NCBI GenBank assembly: GCA_963702165.1
Contig: OY969722.1
Coordinates: 806,001-870,000 of the forward strand
Direction of reading: 5' to 3'
Source of the DNA: Terrimesophilobacter sp963702165
Lineage (GTDB): Bacteria; Actinomycetota; Actinomycetes; Actinomycetales; Microbacteriaceae
DNA length: 64,000 nt
Shown here: positions 20,728 through 29,476 of the stretch, piece after piece
Position numbering within the stretch: the first letter of the stretch is position 1
How the letters are laid out: every line of letters starts with the position of its first letter
The notes under the pieces: model-generated
What the model saw: the letters and a program-made list of their open reading frames with translations, nothing else
Told to the model about the DNA's origin: nothing
Database searches by the model: none
Translations under genes and position numbers: made by a program

Positions 20728-21516
20728 CTAGTGCTGAACGCTGGCCCCGGATGCGAGGTCACGGGCGGTGCTGGCCAGAGCGTCGAGGCCACCGTCGCTG
20801 AGCGCACGAACAAGCGCCGAGCCGACGATCGCGCCGTCGGCGTAGGACAATACCTCTGCGACCTGCTCGGCTGTTGAGATGCCGAGCCCGACGCACGCGT
20901 TGCTGGCGCCGGCCTGGCGCAACCGCGAAACAAGGGTGCGAGCGGCACTGTCGACCTCGGCCCGCGCCCCGGTGATGCCCATTGTCGAGACGGTGTAGAC
21001 GAACCCGCGGCTGAGCTCGGTGATGGTTCTCAGCCGCTCGTCGCTCGAGCTCGGTGCGGCGAGGAACACCCGGTCCAGCGCGCTGGCCTCTGATGCCGCC
21101 AACCAGTCCGAACCCTCATCCGGGATCAGGTCGGGCGTGATCAGCCCTGCTCCTCCGGCCTCGGCCAGTTCGGCCGCGAACTTGTCGACGCCGTACTGCA
21201 GCACCGGGTTCCAGTAGGTCATCAGCAGCACCGGCGCGTCGACCCGGCTGGTGATCTCGCGCACCGCGGTGAACGCGTCACGGAGCCGGAAGCCTGCGGC
21301 CAGCGCCGTCTGCGTCGCCTCCTGGATGACCGGCCCGTCCATGACCGGGTCGGAGTACGGCAGCCCGAGTTCGATGATGTCGAACCCGTTCTCGGCGATA
21401 GTGACGGCCGCCTCGATGCTCGTGGCGAGGTCAGGGAAGCCGACGGGGAGGTAGCCGATGAGCGCGCCCGAGCCGGCGTCGCGGCGCGCGGCGATGGTTG
21501 TCTCGACCTTGCTCAT
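20728..21516 (-). CDS. trpA: Tryptophan synthase alpha chain
   Basis: Cleaves indole-3-glycerol phosphate to indole, which is channelled to TrpB. The TIM-barrel sequence has ELGLPYSDPVMDGP with the catalytic Asp, YWNPVLQYG and the phosphate-binding GLGISTAEQ. The ATG at 21516 has AGGAG five bases upstream. A GTG at 21522 that overlaps the trpB stop (GTGA) is the alternative start. About 262 residues, standard. Confidence 0.96.
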   Translation of the reverse strand: MSKVETTIAARRDAGSGALIGYLPVGFPDLATSIEAAVTIAENGFDIIELGLPYSDPVMDGPVIQEATQTALAAGFRLRDAFTAVREITSRVDAPVLLMTYWNPVLQYGVDKFAAELAEAGGAGLITPDLIPDEGSDWLAASEASALDRVFLAAPSSSDERLRTITELSRGFVYTVSTMGITGARAEVDSAARTLVSRLRQAGASNACVGLGISTAEQVAEVLSYADGAIVGSALVRALSDGGLDALASTARDLASGASVQH

Positions 21517-21518
21517 GC

Positions 21519-22721
21519 TCACTCCTGCTCGTCCAGAAGCCGGAAGTACTCTGCCGCGGTCTCCATGTCCTTGTCGCCGCGTCCGCTCAGGTTGACCAGG
21601 ATGACGGCATCCGGGCCGAGCTGCTTGCCCAGTTGGAGCGCACCGGCCAGGGCGTGCGCCGACTCGATCGCGGGGATGATGCCCTCCGTGCGGGACAGCA
21701 GCCGCAGCGCATCCATCGCCTCCGCGTCGGTGATCGGCAGGTAGCTGGCGCGGCCGATGGAGGCGAGCCAGGAGTGCTCCGGGCCGACGCCCGGGTAATC
21801 CAGTCCGGCCGAGATCGAATGCGATTCGACGGTCTGCCCGTCCTCGTCCTGCAGCAGGAAGCTGCGCGCGCCGTGCAGCACGCCCGGGCGGCCCTTGGTG
21901 ATGGTCGCGGCGTGGCGTGGCGTCTCGACGCCTTCGCCTGCGGCCTCGAAGCCGTACAGCGCGACCTCGGCGTCATCGAGGAACGCGTCGAAGATGCCGA
22001 TCGCGTTGCTGCCGCCGCCGACGCACGCTGCGACGGCGTCCGGCAGCGCACCGGTCAGCTCGAGGACCTGCGCGCGGGCTTCCTCGCCGATGATCTTCTG
22101 GAAGTCGCGCACCATGGCGGGGAACGGATGCGGCCCGGCCACCGTCCCGAAGATGTAGTTGGTGGTCGCGACGTTGGTGACCCAGTCGCGCATGGCCTCG
22201 TTGATGGCGTCCTTGAGGGTGCGCGAACCGGTCGTCACCGGGATGACTTCCGCGCCCAGCAGGCGCATCCGCGCGACGTTGAGCGCCTGACGCTCGGTGT
22301 CGACCTCGCCCATGTAGATGACGCAGTCCATGCCCAGCAGCGCGGCGGCAGTGGCCGTGGCGACACCGTGCTGGCCTGCGCCGGTCTCGGCGATCACGCG
22401 AGTCTTGCCGACGCGCTTGGTCAGCAGCGCCTGGCCGAGCACGTTGTTGATCTTGTGCGAACCGGTGTGGTTGAGGTCCTCGCGCTTCAGGATGATGCGC
22501 GCGCCACCGGCGTGCTCGGCGAACCGCGGCACCTCGGTGATGATCGACGGCCGCCCGGTGTAGGTGCGGTTCAGGTGGTCGAGTTCGGCGGCGAAGGCGG
22601 GGTCGGCCTTCGCCAGCTCGTACGCCTCTGTGAGCTCGTCGAGCGTCGCGATGAGCGACTCTGGGACGAATCGGCCACCGAACTCGCCGAAGTAGGGTCC
22701 GGATGCTTCGCGCAGGCTCAT
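21519..22721 (-). CDS. trpB: Tryptophan synthase beta chain
   Basis: A PLP enzyme condensing indole with serine. The 400-residue protein starts with FGGRFVPE near residue 14. It has the PLP lysine in HTGSHKINN, the phosphate cradle GGGSNAIG and C-terminal LSGRGDKD. The frame is intact. It overlaps trpC by 4 bases (ATGA) and trpA by up to 4, the usual tight coupling of trpCBA. Confidence 0.97.
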   Translation of the reverse strand: MSLREASGPYFGEFGGRFVPESLIATLDELTEAYELAKADPAFAAELDHLNRTYTGRPSIITEVPRFAEHAGGARIILKREDLNHTGSHKINNVLGQALLTKRVGKTRVIAETGAGQHGVATATAAALLGMDCVIYMGEVDTERQALNVARMRLLGAEVIPVTTGSRTLKDAINEAMRDWVTNVATTNYIFGTVAGPHPFPAMVRDFQKIIGEEARAQVLELTGALPDAVAACVGGGSNAIGIFDAFLDDAEVALYGFEAAGEGVETPRHAATITKGRPGVLHGARSFLLQDEDGQTVESHSISAGLDYPGVGPEHSWLASIGRASYLPITDAEAMDALRLLSRTEGIIPAIESAHALAGALQLGKQLGPDAVILVNLSGRGDKDMETAAEYFRLLDEQE

Positions 22722-23491
22722 CCGACTGCCAGGAATTCTGCGAGGGTCTCCAGCGGGTCGCCGGTGACGAGGGCCTCGCCGACCAGCACGACGTCGGCGC
22801 CGGCGGCGCGGTAGGCCGCGACATCCGAGGCCGACTGCACCGCGGACTCCGCGATCTTGATCGCATCCGCAGGGAACCGGTCGACAAGCGAGCCGAACAG
22901 GTTGCGGTCGAGTTCGAAGGTGGAGAGGTTGCGCGCGTTGACGCCGATGAGCCTGGCACCGACATCCGTTGCCCGCGACAGTTCGTCGGCGGAGTGAGTC
23001 TCGACGAGCGGCGTCATTCCGAGGTCGGTGATCAGTGAGTGCAGGCGCTCGAGGGTGCGCTGGTCGAGTGCCGCGACGATGAGCAGCACGATGTCTGCAC
23101 CGGCTGCCCTGGCCTCGAAGACCTGATACTCCTCGCCGATGAAGTCCTTGCGCAGCACCGGCAGGGTCACCGCGTCGCGCACGGCCTCGAGGTCACGCAG
23201 GGAACCGCCGAAGCGGCGTTCCTCGGTGAGCACGCTGATCGCGCTGGCACCGCCCTCTTCGTACATGGCTGCGTGCAGGGCGGGGTCGGGGATGCTCGCA
23301 AGCGCACCGCGGGAGGGGCTTGCGCGTTTCACCTCGGCGATGATCTTCACGCGCTCAGCGGGGCTGAGCGCTTCGAGTGCGTTGATGGCTGCGGCACGGT
23401 CGAGTGCGGCCCGCTCGACGGAGGCCAGGCTGCGATCTTCCCTGCGCCGAGCCGCGTCCTCGAGCGATCCGTTCAGTAGTTCTTGAAGCAC
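22718..23491 (-). CDS. trpC: Indole-3-glycerol phosphate synthase
   Basis: A 257-residue TIM barrel converting CdRP to indole-3-glycerol phosphate. The catalytic motif IIAEVKRASPSRG carries the key lysines, followed by LRKDFIGEEYQV, LVETHSADEL and IGVNARNL. A GTG start lies 6 bp after the upstream HGxxPAAW gene. The frame is intact. Confidence 0.96.
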   Translation of the reverse strand: MLQELLNGSLEDAARRREDRSLASVERAALDRAAAINALEALSPAERVKIIAEVKRASPSRGALASIPDPALHAAMYEEGGASAISVLTEERRFGGSLRDLEAVRDAVTLPVLRKDFIGEEYQVFEARAAGADIVLLIVAALDQRTLERLHSLITDLGMTPLVETHSADELSRATDVGARLIGVNARNLSTFELDRNLFGSLVDRFPADAIKIAESAVQSASDVAAYRAAGADVVLVGEALVTGDPLETLAEFLAVG

Positions 23492-23497
23492 GTGAAG

Positions 23498-23752
23498 TCA
23501 GTGAGAGTTCTTGGGCTGGTAGCGCTCGCCGCCGACGCCGTAGCCGACCCGCTTCAGCACCCAGCCGACGATGAGACCCACGACAACCAGGCCGACGGAG
23601 GCCCAGACGAGCCACTCCATCTCGAGCCAGAACGCGACGGTACCGATCACGAACGCGGCGAGCATGATGATCACCGCGGTCCAGGCGGCCGGTGAGTGGC
23701 CGTGGCCGGGGTCGCCGATGTCCGAGTTGCTCAATTTCACTCCAGTTCTCAT
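23498..23752 (-). CDS. HGxxPAAW family small membrane protein
   Basis: An 84-residue protein with two adjacent hydrophobic segments (about 27-45 and 49-70) and the defining motif HGHSPAAW just before the first. The family is confined to actinobacteria and usually sits within trp genes; its role is unknown. The start is uncertain: I use the ATG at 23752 (MRTGVKLSNSD), because sequence upstream in the open frame is Pro/Arg-rich noise. Genes on both sides are trp genes, suggesting a part in membrane-linked tryptophan metabolism, but this is context only. Confidence 0.8.
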   Translation of the reverse strand: MRTGVKLSNSDIGDPGHGHSPAAWTAVIIMLAAFVIGTVAFWLEMEWLVWASVGLVVVGLIVGWVLKRVGYGVGGERYQPKNSH

Positions 23753-23774
23753 GGGGCTGTAGACCGTAGTCAGT

Positions 23775-24392
23775 CTAGCGGGAGGCGGAACCCTGCTCGC
23801 CCGTCTCGGTGGTGTCGGTCGGGTCGGTCGGGTCGGTGCCATCGCTCAGCGCATCCCAGTCGCTTGCCGCTCCCCGCGAGGTTGCAGGCGCCGAACGTTC
23901 GTACTTGCGCGACGCGCCGGGCCAACGGCGAGCCGTGAGCAGGTTCAGGATGCCCAGGGCGGCCAGCAGGGCGCCGCTGACCAGGGCGAGCCACGGCCAC
24001 GGTGTCGGGCTGAGCGCGGTGACCAGTTCCCGCAGCGACGCCTCCCCCGAGACGCCGGTCAGGTCGGTCACCAGCCGGGCGACCGCGCGCACCGGAGAAC
24101 CGAGAGCGGCCGAGGCGACGATCACGCCGCCGACCCCGATCACCACCTGCACGACCGAGAGCACGATGCGGAACACCGTACCGGCGATGGCCATCGCCGC
24201 AACGAGGGCGAGCCCGGCGATGGCAAGGGCGGGCAGCGCCGGCGCGGCGATGTCTCCGCCCGCTGGGACGGGCTCCGTCGTGACCGCGCCGAGTGAAACG
24301 GTGAACCAGGGCTGGGTCCAGGCGAGCAGCATCAGCGCCGGCAGCAGGACCCCGGCGGCCAGGCTCACCGTCTTCAGCCGGCGAGGTGTCAT
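23775..24392 (-). CDS. Trp biosynthesis-associated membrane protein (TIGR02234)
   Basis: A 205-residue protein with four predicted membrane segments (about 8-26, 50-75, 78-98, 131-150) and a charged Thr/Asp-rich tail. The N-terminal WTQPWFTV box is typical of TIGR02234. Members occur only next to trpE/trpC in actinobacteria (Rv1610 in M. tuberculosis); function is unknown. It overlaps trpE by four bases (ATGA), so translation is coupled. Confidence 0.85.
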   Translation of the reverse strand: MTPRRLKTVSLAAGVLLPALMLLAWTQPWFTVSLGAVTTEPVPAGGDIAAPALPALAIAGLALVAAMAIAGTVFRIVLSVVQVVIGVGGVIVASAALGSPVRAVARLVTDLTGVSGEASLRELVTALSPTPWPWLALVSGALLAALGILNLLTARRWPGASRKYERSAPATSRGAASDWDALSDGTDPTDPTDTTETGEQGSASR

Positions 24393-25903
24393 CGGCGCAC
24401 TCTCCGCATGGCGTTGGCGACGGCGACAGCGCGAAGCGGCGCAGCCGCCTTGTTGCGGGTCTCCTCGTACTCACTGTCCGGGTTGGAGTCGGCGACGATA
24501 CCGGCGCCGGCCTGCACCCGCGCAACGCCGCCCGCGATCGTGGTGGTGCGGATAGCTATCGCCAGGTCGAGGTCGCCGGCGAAGTCGAAGTAGCCGACCA
24601 CTCCGCCGTACAGGCCGCGCTGCGCCGGTTCGAGCTCGTCGATGATCTGCAGCGCGCGCGGCTTCGGCGCTCCGGACAGGGTGCCGGCCGGGAAGGTGGC
24701 GGTGAACACGTCGATCGGGCTGATGTCGGCCCTGGCGTCGCCCTCGACCGAGGACACCAGGTGCATGATGTGGCTGAACCGCTCCACCTGCATGAACTCG
24801 GTGACCTCAACCGAGCCGGCCGTGCACACCCGCAGCAGGTCGTTCCTGGCGAGGTCGACCAGCATCAGGTGCTCCGAGCGCTCCTTGTCGTCGGCGAGGA
24901 GCTCGTCGGCGAGTTCGAGGTCGTGCTCTGGGTTGTCGCCGCGCGGCCGTGAGCCGGCGATCGGATGCGAGTAGACACGGCCGCCGCTGACCTTCACGAG
25001 CGCCTCGGGGGACGAACCGACCACCCAGTATTGCTGGCCGGCCGGGTCCGCCAGCGACAGGTAGTACATGTACGGGCTCGGGTTCAGGGTGCGCAGCACC
25101 CGGTACACGTCGAGCGGGTCCGCGGTCACCTCGTGGTCGAAGCGGTGCGAGAGCACAACCTGGAAGACGTCACCGTCCCTGATGTACTGCTTGCCACGCT
25201 CGACCGCCTCGACGAACGCGGCACGCTCGATGCGCGACGTGGGGCTCGGTGCGGTGGTCAGGTCGACCTCGGCCAGCAGCGCCTCGGCCGGTTGCGCAAG
25301 TCGCTGCTGCAGCGAATCGAGGCGGGCCTGCGCATCCGACCAGGCGGCATCCGGGTCGGCGCCGTCGGCCAGCACGTTGGCGATCAGCAGCACCGAGCCG
25401 TCCCTGTGGTCGACGACGACGAGTTCGGAGACGAAGCTCATCGCCAGGCCGGGGATCTCGTAGTCGGCCGCGGGCTGGTCGGGGAGATGCTCCAGCTGCC
25501 GGATGGCCTCCCAGCCGATCAGCCCGACGAGACCGCCGGTCAGCGGCGGGTGGCCGTCGACCTTGGGGGTGCGCCACCGCTCGTGCAGTCGCGCGAGCGC
25601 TGCGAGCGGCTCGGTCGGCGCGTCGTCGCCCAGCGCCCGGTCGGCGCTGAGGCCGAAGTCCTGCCACACCGCGGCATCCGAGCTCTGGGTGAGCACGCCG
25701 AAGCTTGCGACGCCGATGAACGAGTAGCGGGACCAGATGCCGCCCTGCTCGGCGGATTCGAGCAGGAAGGTGCCCGGCGCGTCGCCGGCCAGCTTCCGGT
25801 AGATGCCGACGGGGGTCTCGCCGTCCGCGAACAGGGTGCGGATGACCGGGACCACCTTGTGGTCCGTGATGAGCGCGTCGAACTGCGCGCGGGAGGTGGT
25901 CAC
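24389..25903 (-). CDS. trpE: Anthranilate synthase component I
   Basis: Makes anthranilate from chorismate with ammonia from TrpG, which is not encoded here. The 504-residue protein has the N-terminal LLESAE motif, the site for tryptophan feedback binding. The chorismate-binding domain follows with VGSSPEALV, HPIAGSRPRG, FPAGTLSGAPK and QAGAGIVADSNP. The GTG start overlaps the hisI stop by 4 bases. This links histidine and tryptophan genes in one transcript. Confidence 0.96.
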   Translation of the reverse strand: MTTSRAQFDALITDHKVVPVIRTLFADGETPVGIYRKLAGDAPGTFLLESAEQGGIWSRYSFIGVASFGVLTQSSDAAVWQDFGLSADRALGDDAPTEPLAALARLHERWRTPKVDGHPPLTGGLVGLIGWEAIRQLEHLPDQPAADYEIPGLAMSFVSELVVVDHRDGSVLLIANVLADGADPDAAWSDAQARLDSLQQRLAQPAEALLAEVDLTTAPSPTSRIERAAFVEAVERGKQYIRDGDVFQVVLSHRFDHEVTADPLDVYRVLRTLNPSPYMYYLSLADPAGQQYWVVGSSPEALVKVSGGRVYSHPIAGSRPRGDNPEHDLELADELLADDKERSEHLMLVDLARNDLLRVCTAGSVEVTEFMQVERFSHIMHLVSSVEGDARADISPIDVFTATFPAGTLSGAPKPRALQIIDELEPAQRGLYGGVVGYFDFAGDLDLAIAIRTTTIAGGVARVQAGAGIVADSNPDSEYEETRNKAAAPLRAVAVANAMRRVRR

Positions 25904-26262
25904 TGGGCCACCCCGATGACGGGGTCGAGCGGACCGACGTCGAAGCACGCGTGAGCGCCGGTGTGGCACGCGGCGCCGACCTGCTCGACCTGCACCAGCA
26001 GGGTGTCGTTGTCGCAGTCGAACGCCGCGCCCTTGACGTACTGGGCGTGCCCGGAGGTGTCGCCCTTGCGCCAGTACTCCTGCCGTGACCTGGACCAGAA
26101 GGTCACCCGGCCCTCGGTGAGGGTGCGCTTCAGCGCCTCGCGGTTCATCCAGCCGAGCATGAGCACCTGCTTGGTGCTCTGCTCCTGGATGATCGCGGGC
26201 AGCAGCCCGCGATCGTCGAATACCGCGACCTCGAGCACCGCGTGCAGTTCCGCGTCGTCCAT
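25900..26262 (-). CDS. hisI: Phosphoribosyl-AMP cyclohydrolase
   Basis: Third step of histidine synthesis: opens the adenine ring of PR-AMP. The 120-residue protein has the conserved LMLGWMNREAL, WSRSRQEYWRKGDTSG and the metal-site cysteines in FDCDNDTLL and GAACHTG. The ATG at 26262 follows GGGGAG with a 7-base gap and lies one base past the hisF stop. HisE is a separate gene (27937-28200), as is normal in actinobacteria. Confidence 0.96.
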   Translation of the reverse strand: MDDAELHAVLEVAVFDDRGLLPAIIQEQSTKQVLMLGWMNREALKRTLTEGRVTFWSRSRQEYWRKGDTSGHAQYVKGAAFDCDNDTLLVQVEQVGAACHTGAHACFDVGPLDPVIGVAQ

Positions 26263-26263
26263 A

Positions 26264-27024
26264 TCACGCTCCCCTGACGCTGATGCCGTCGGCGGCCAGC
26301 GCGCCCTTGACGTCGCCGACGGTGAGTTCTCCGTTGTGGAAGACGGATGCCGCGAGCACGGCATCCGCTCCCGCGTGCACCGCCGGGGCGAAGTGCTCGA
26401 GTGCGCCCGCGCCGCCGGAGGCGATCACCGGCACCGAGCTGAGTTCGTGCATTGCAGCCGTCAGTTCGAGGTCGTAGCCGGCCTTGGTGCCGTCGGCGTC
26501 GATCGAGTTGACCAGCAGCTCGCCGGCGCCCCGTTCGATGGCCTCTTTCGCCCAGTCCAGCGCGAGCAGGTCGGTCTCCCGGCGGCCGCCGTGGGTGGTG
26601 ACGATGAATCCGGCGTGCGGTGCGCTTGACGTCGAGGGACAGCACGAGCACCTGCGCGCCGAACCGGTCGGCGATCTCGTCGATGAGCGCGGGCCGGGCG
26701 ATGGCGGCGCTGTTGACGCCCACCTTGTCGGCGCCTGCCGCGAGGAGCCGGCCGACGTCATCCGTGCTCCGCACTCCCCCGCCGACGGTGAGCGGGATGA
26801 ACACCTGCTCTGCGGTGCGCGCGACCATGTCGTAGGTGGTCGACCGGTTGTCGACGGTCGCGGTGACGTCGAGGAAGGTGAGCTCGTCGGCGCCCTGGGC
26901 TCGCGTACTTGGCGGCGAGCTCGACCGGGTCGCCTGCGTCTCGCAGGTTCAGGAAGTTGACGCCCTTGACCACCCGGCCGTCGGCGACGTCCAGGCAGGG
27001 AATGACCCTGATCGCGACGGCCAT
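26264..27024 (-). CDS. hisF: Imidazole glycerol phosphate synthase subunit HisF (two frameshifts as sequenced)
   Basis: The cyclase half of IGP synthase, using ammonia from HisH (not here). The N-terminus from 27024, RVIPCLDVADGRVVKGVNF, carries the catalytic Asp. The middle, TVGGGVRSTDDVGRLL, is in a second frame. The C-terminus, SIDADGTKAGYDLEL to the stop at 26264, is in a third. Both breaks (near 26900 and 26622) are cured by removing one base each, giving the normal ~253 residues. I regard them as sequence errors. Confidence 0.9.
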
Positions 27025-27025
27025 G

Positions 27026-27871
27026 TCAGATCCGGGCCGCGTGGATCGGGCTGACCAGGATGGCGCGGGCGCCCAGCTCGTACAGCTCGTCCATGAGCTG
27101 GTTGGTGCCGGCGCTCGGCACCATGACGCGCACCGCGACCCAGCCGGTGTCGCGCAGCGGGGACACCGTCGGCGATTCGAGCCCCGGCGTGATGGCCGAC
27201 GCCGCCTCGACCAGGTCGGCGGGCAGGTCGTAGTCCATGAGCACGTACTGGCGGGCGACGAGCACCCCCTGCAGCCGGCGGTGGAAGGTGGACAGGCCTG
27301 GCAAGTCCTTGCCGGAGCGCTGATCAGCACCGCGGTGGACTCCAGGATGACCGGGCCGAACATCTCGAGCCCCTGCTGGCGCAGGGTGGTGCCGGTGGAG
27401 ACGACGTCGGCAACCGCATCCGCCACCCCGAGCCGGACCGCCGACTCGACCGCGCCGTCCAGCGCCACCATTTCGACATCGACGCCCTGCTTCTTCAGGA
27501 AGCGGCTGACGAGGCCGGTGTAGCTGGTCGCGACGCGCAGGCCGCTGAGGTCGGCGAGCTCGGTGTACTGGCCCGACAGGGCCGGCGAACCGGAAGGTCG
27601 ATTCGCCGAAGTCGAGTCCGCCGATCTCGGTCGCGCTCGACCCGGAGTCGAGCAGCAGGTCGCGGCCGGTGATGCCGACATCCAGCGCGCCGGAGCCGAC
27701 ATAGGTCGCGATGTCCCGCGGTCGCAGGTAGAAGAATTCGACGTCGTTGGCCGGGTCGAAGACGATCAGTTCCTTCGAGTCCCGTCGGACGACGTAGCCG
27801 GCCTCGCCCAGCATCTGGGTGGCGGTGTCGGAGAGCATGCCCTTGTTGGGCACCGCGATCCGGAGTGTCAT
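27026..27871 (-). CDS. hisG: ATP phosphoribosyltransferase (two compensating frameshifts as sequenced)
   Basis: First, feedback-controlled enzyme of histidine synthesis; this is the long HisG form with a C-terminal regulatory domain. The N-terminus, LRIAVPNKGMLSD, and the C-terminal ACT-like part (SPTVSPLRDTGWVAVRVM) share one frame. The middle (YTELADLSGLRVATSY, ADAVADVVSTGTTLR) is shifted between ~27583 and ~27318: one extra base, then one missing or two extra. Repaired length is ~281 residues. It ends one base before the hisF ATG and lies 65 bp after hisE. Confidence 0.91.
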   Translation of the reverse strand: MTLRIAVPNKGMLSDTATQMLGEAGYVVRRDSKELIVFDPANDVEFFYLRPRDIATYVGSGALDVGITGRDLLLDSGSSATEIGGLDFGESTFRFAGPVGPVHRARRPQRPARRDQLHRPRQPLPEEAGRRCRNGGAGRRGRVGGPARGGGCGCRRRLHRHHPAPAGARDVRPGHPGVHRGADQRSGKDLPGLSTFHRRLQGVLVARQYVLMDYDLPADLVEAASAITPGLESPTVSPLRDTGWVAVRVMVPSAGTNQLMDELYELGARAILVSPIHAARI

Positions 27872-27936
27872 GTCTGGTCTTTTACTCGCCGCCGGAAGCG
27901 GCGCTCACGTGGGTGGGGATGGTGGAGGAAAGGCGA

Positions 27937-28200
27937 TCACAGATGTCGGTAGACATCGGCGGTCGTCAGACCCTTCGCGAGCATGAGCACCTGCAGGTGA
28001 TAGAGCAGTTGGGAGATCTCCAGCGCGGTCTGCTCTTCGCCCTCGTGCTCGGCGGCCATCCACACCTCGGCGGCCTCCTCGACGATCTTCTTGCCGATCG
28101 AGTGCACCCCGGAGTCGAGGAGTTCGACCGTGCGTGAACCGGCCGGCCGGGTCGCTGCCCGCTCACCCAGTTCTGCGAACAGGTCGTCGAAGGTCTTCAC
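27937..28200 (-). CDS. hisE: Phosphoribosyl-ATP pyrophosphatase
   Basis: Hydrolyses PR-ATP to PR-AMP. The 87-residue all-helical MazG-like protein has the metal-binding pattern KKIVEEAAEVWMAAE and a LLYHLQVLM helix. I start at the GTG at 28200 (MKTFDDLFAELGERA): it matches the family N-terminus and sits 7 bases after a TANNNT box, which suggests a leaderless message. It appears to be the first gene of the his-trp-lgt-pyk run. Confidence 0.94.
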   Translation of the reverse strand: MKTFDDLFAELGERAATRPAGSRTVELLDSGVHSIGKKIVEEAAEVWMAAEHEGEEQTALEISQLLYHLQVLMLAKGLTTADVYRHL

Positions 28201-28213
28201 GCGTACAACGTTA
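28201..28213 (-). promoter_or_regulatory. Probable leaderless promoter of hisE
   Basis: On the minus strand TAACGT (28213-28208) is followed by 7 bases and then the GTG start at 28200. There is no Shine-Dalgarno sequence in between. The geometry matches actinobacterial leaderless promoters. If correct, there is no room for a histidine leader-peptide attenuator. Confidence 0.5.
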
Positions 28214-28236
28214 CCTGAGGCCAGCCCGCCTAACCG

Positions 28237-28375
28237 CAGAGCGGTTGCGCGGGTGCGCGCGCACGTCGGTCGCGCCCGTTCCGAACATCCGCGCAACTTG
28301 TGCCGCTACGCACCCGTTCCGGACAACCGCGGCAGGTGCGCCAGGCGCGGATGTCCGGAAGTAGCGCGGAAGGCC
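28237..28375. repeat. GC-rich palindromic repeats between FKBP gene and hisE
   Basis: This gene-free gap repeats the words CGAACATCCGCG, CGGACAACCGCGG and CGCGGATGTCCGG with TTGTGCCG or GTGCGCC spacers. They match the set after tRNA-Leu at 17966-18120, in both orientations. It is probably the same extragenic palindrome family. Confidence 0.5.
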
Positions 28376-28384
28376 GGTACGGGG

Positions 28385-28759
28385 CTAGGAGACGCCGAGC
28401 AGGTCGATTACGAAGATCAGGGTGCGGCCGGAGAGCTGGTGCCCGGCGCCGGCCGCGCCGTAGGCCAGGCGCGGCGGCACGACCAGTTGGCGGCGTCCAC
28501 CGACACTCATGCCGGGGATGCCCTCCTGCCAGCCCGCGATGAGCGCGCCGAGGGGGAAGTTGACGGACTGGCCGCGGCTCCAGGATGAGTCGAACTCCTC
28601 GCCGGACTCCAGGTCCACCCCGAGGTAGTGCACGTCGACGGTCGAACCCGGTGTCGCCTCTGCGCCGTCACCCTCCTCGATGTCGGTGATCACGAGGTCG
28701 GTGGGCGCCTCGCCCTCGAAGAAGTCGATCTCCGGCTTGGACTTGTTGAAATCGCTCAT
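28385..28759 (-). CDS. FKBP-type peptidyl-prolyl cis-trans isomerase
   Basis: A 124-residue cytosolic single-domain FKBP without a signal sequence. The core has VDVHYLGVDLESGEEFDSSW, GWQEGIPGMSVGGRRQLVVP and LAYGAAGAG, followed by LIFVIDLLGV. These are the usual prolyl-pocket residues. The start at 28759 (MSDFNKSKPEIDF) is the conserved actinobacterial N-terminus; the open frame continues upstream into rpe sequence. It is on the same strand as the rpe-metK block. Confidence 0.92.
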   Translation of the reverse strand: MSDFNKSKPEIDFFEGEAPTDLVITDIEEGDGAEATPGSTVDVHYLGVDLESGEEFDSSWSRGQSVNFPLGALIAGWQEGIPGMSVGGRRQLVVPPRLAYGAAGAGHQLSGRTLIFVIDLLGVS

Positions 28760-28788
28760 CGCACCATCCAAGCAGATGAGGCGGCCAT

Positions 28789-29465
28789 TCAGGCGTGGCT
28801 GTGCTCTGCGACCGCTGCCCGCAGCGACTGCGATGTTGTCTGCCGCGGTGCCTGCGCCGTACACCGCTGGAGCCGGCGACGAAGGTGTCGGCTCCGGCCT
28901 CGGCGGCGATGCCGATGGTGTCGGCGTCGACTCCGCCGTCGACCTGCAGCCAGACGTCGAGTCCGGATGCCTTCACCGCGTCGGCCGCAGCGGCCGCAGC
29001 TTCGGCATCATGTCGTGCATGAACGTCTGTCCGCCGAAGCCCGGCTCGACCGTCATCACCAGCACCTGGTCGAACTCGCGGCAGCAGGTCGAGGTAGTCG
29101 TCGATGGGCGTACCAGGCTTGACGCGCGATGCCCGGCGCGGGCGCCGATCTGCGCGCAGTCTGCGCGGCGAGCGCGACGGCATCCGTCGGCCGCCTCGGC
29201 GTGGAAGGTGACCGAGAACGCGCCGAGCTCTGCGTACGCCGGGTGCCCACCGGTCGGGGTCGTCGATCATCAGGTGCACGTCGAGCGGGATCGGGGACAC
29301 GTCCTGGATGCGCCCCACCATCTGCGGGCCGAAGGTGAGGTTCGGCACGAAGTGGTTGTCCATGACGTCCACGTGCACGAGGTCGGCGGTCGCGATCGCG
29401 TGCGATGTCGCGCTCGAGGTTGACGAAGTCGGCCGACAGGATGCTGGGGTTGATGCGCAGGTCAT
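28789..29465 (-). CDS. rpe: Ribulose-phosphate 3-epimerase (many frameshifts as sequenced)
   Basis: Interconverts ribulose-5-P and xylulose-5-P in the pentose phosphate pathway. Recognisable pieces in different frames are RINPSILSADFVNLERDIA, HVDVMDNHFVPNLTFGPQ, PLDVHLMIDDPDRWAP, KPGTPIDDYLDLL, the VEPGFGGQ region, SGLDVWLQVDGGVDADTI and the end at 28789. At least seven frame changes occur in ~680 bp. Several fit exactly one extra base, such as GCATCG to GCGATCG and CCGGAG to CCGCGAG. The intended protein is ~222 residues. Start and inner boundaries are approximate. Confidence 0.85.
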
Positions 29466-29476
29466 GCTCGGCCAGC

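Noticed and set aside
28201..28384. A his-operon attenuator or T-box
   Set aside because: The palindromes here match an intergenic repeat family also found at 18 kb. There is no His-rich leader peptide, and the hisE promoter appears to be leaderless.
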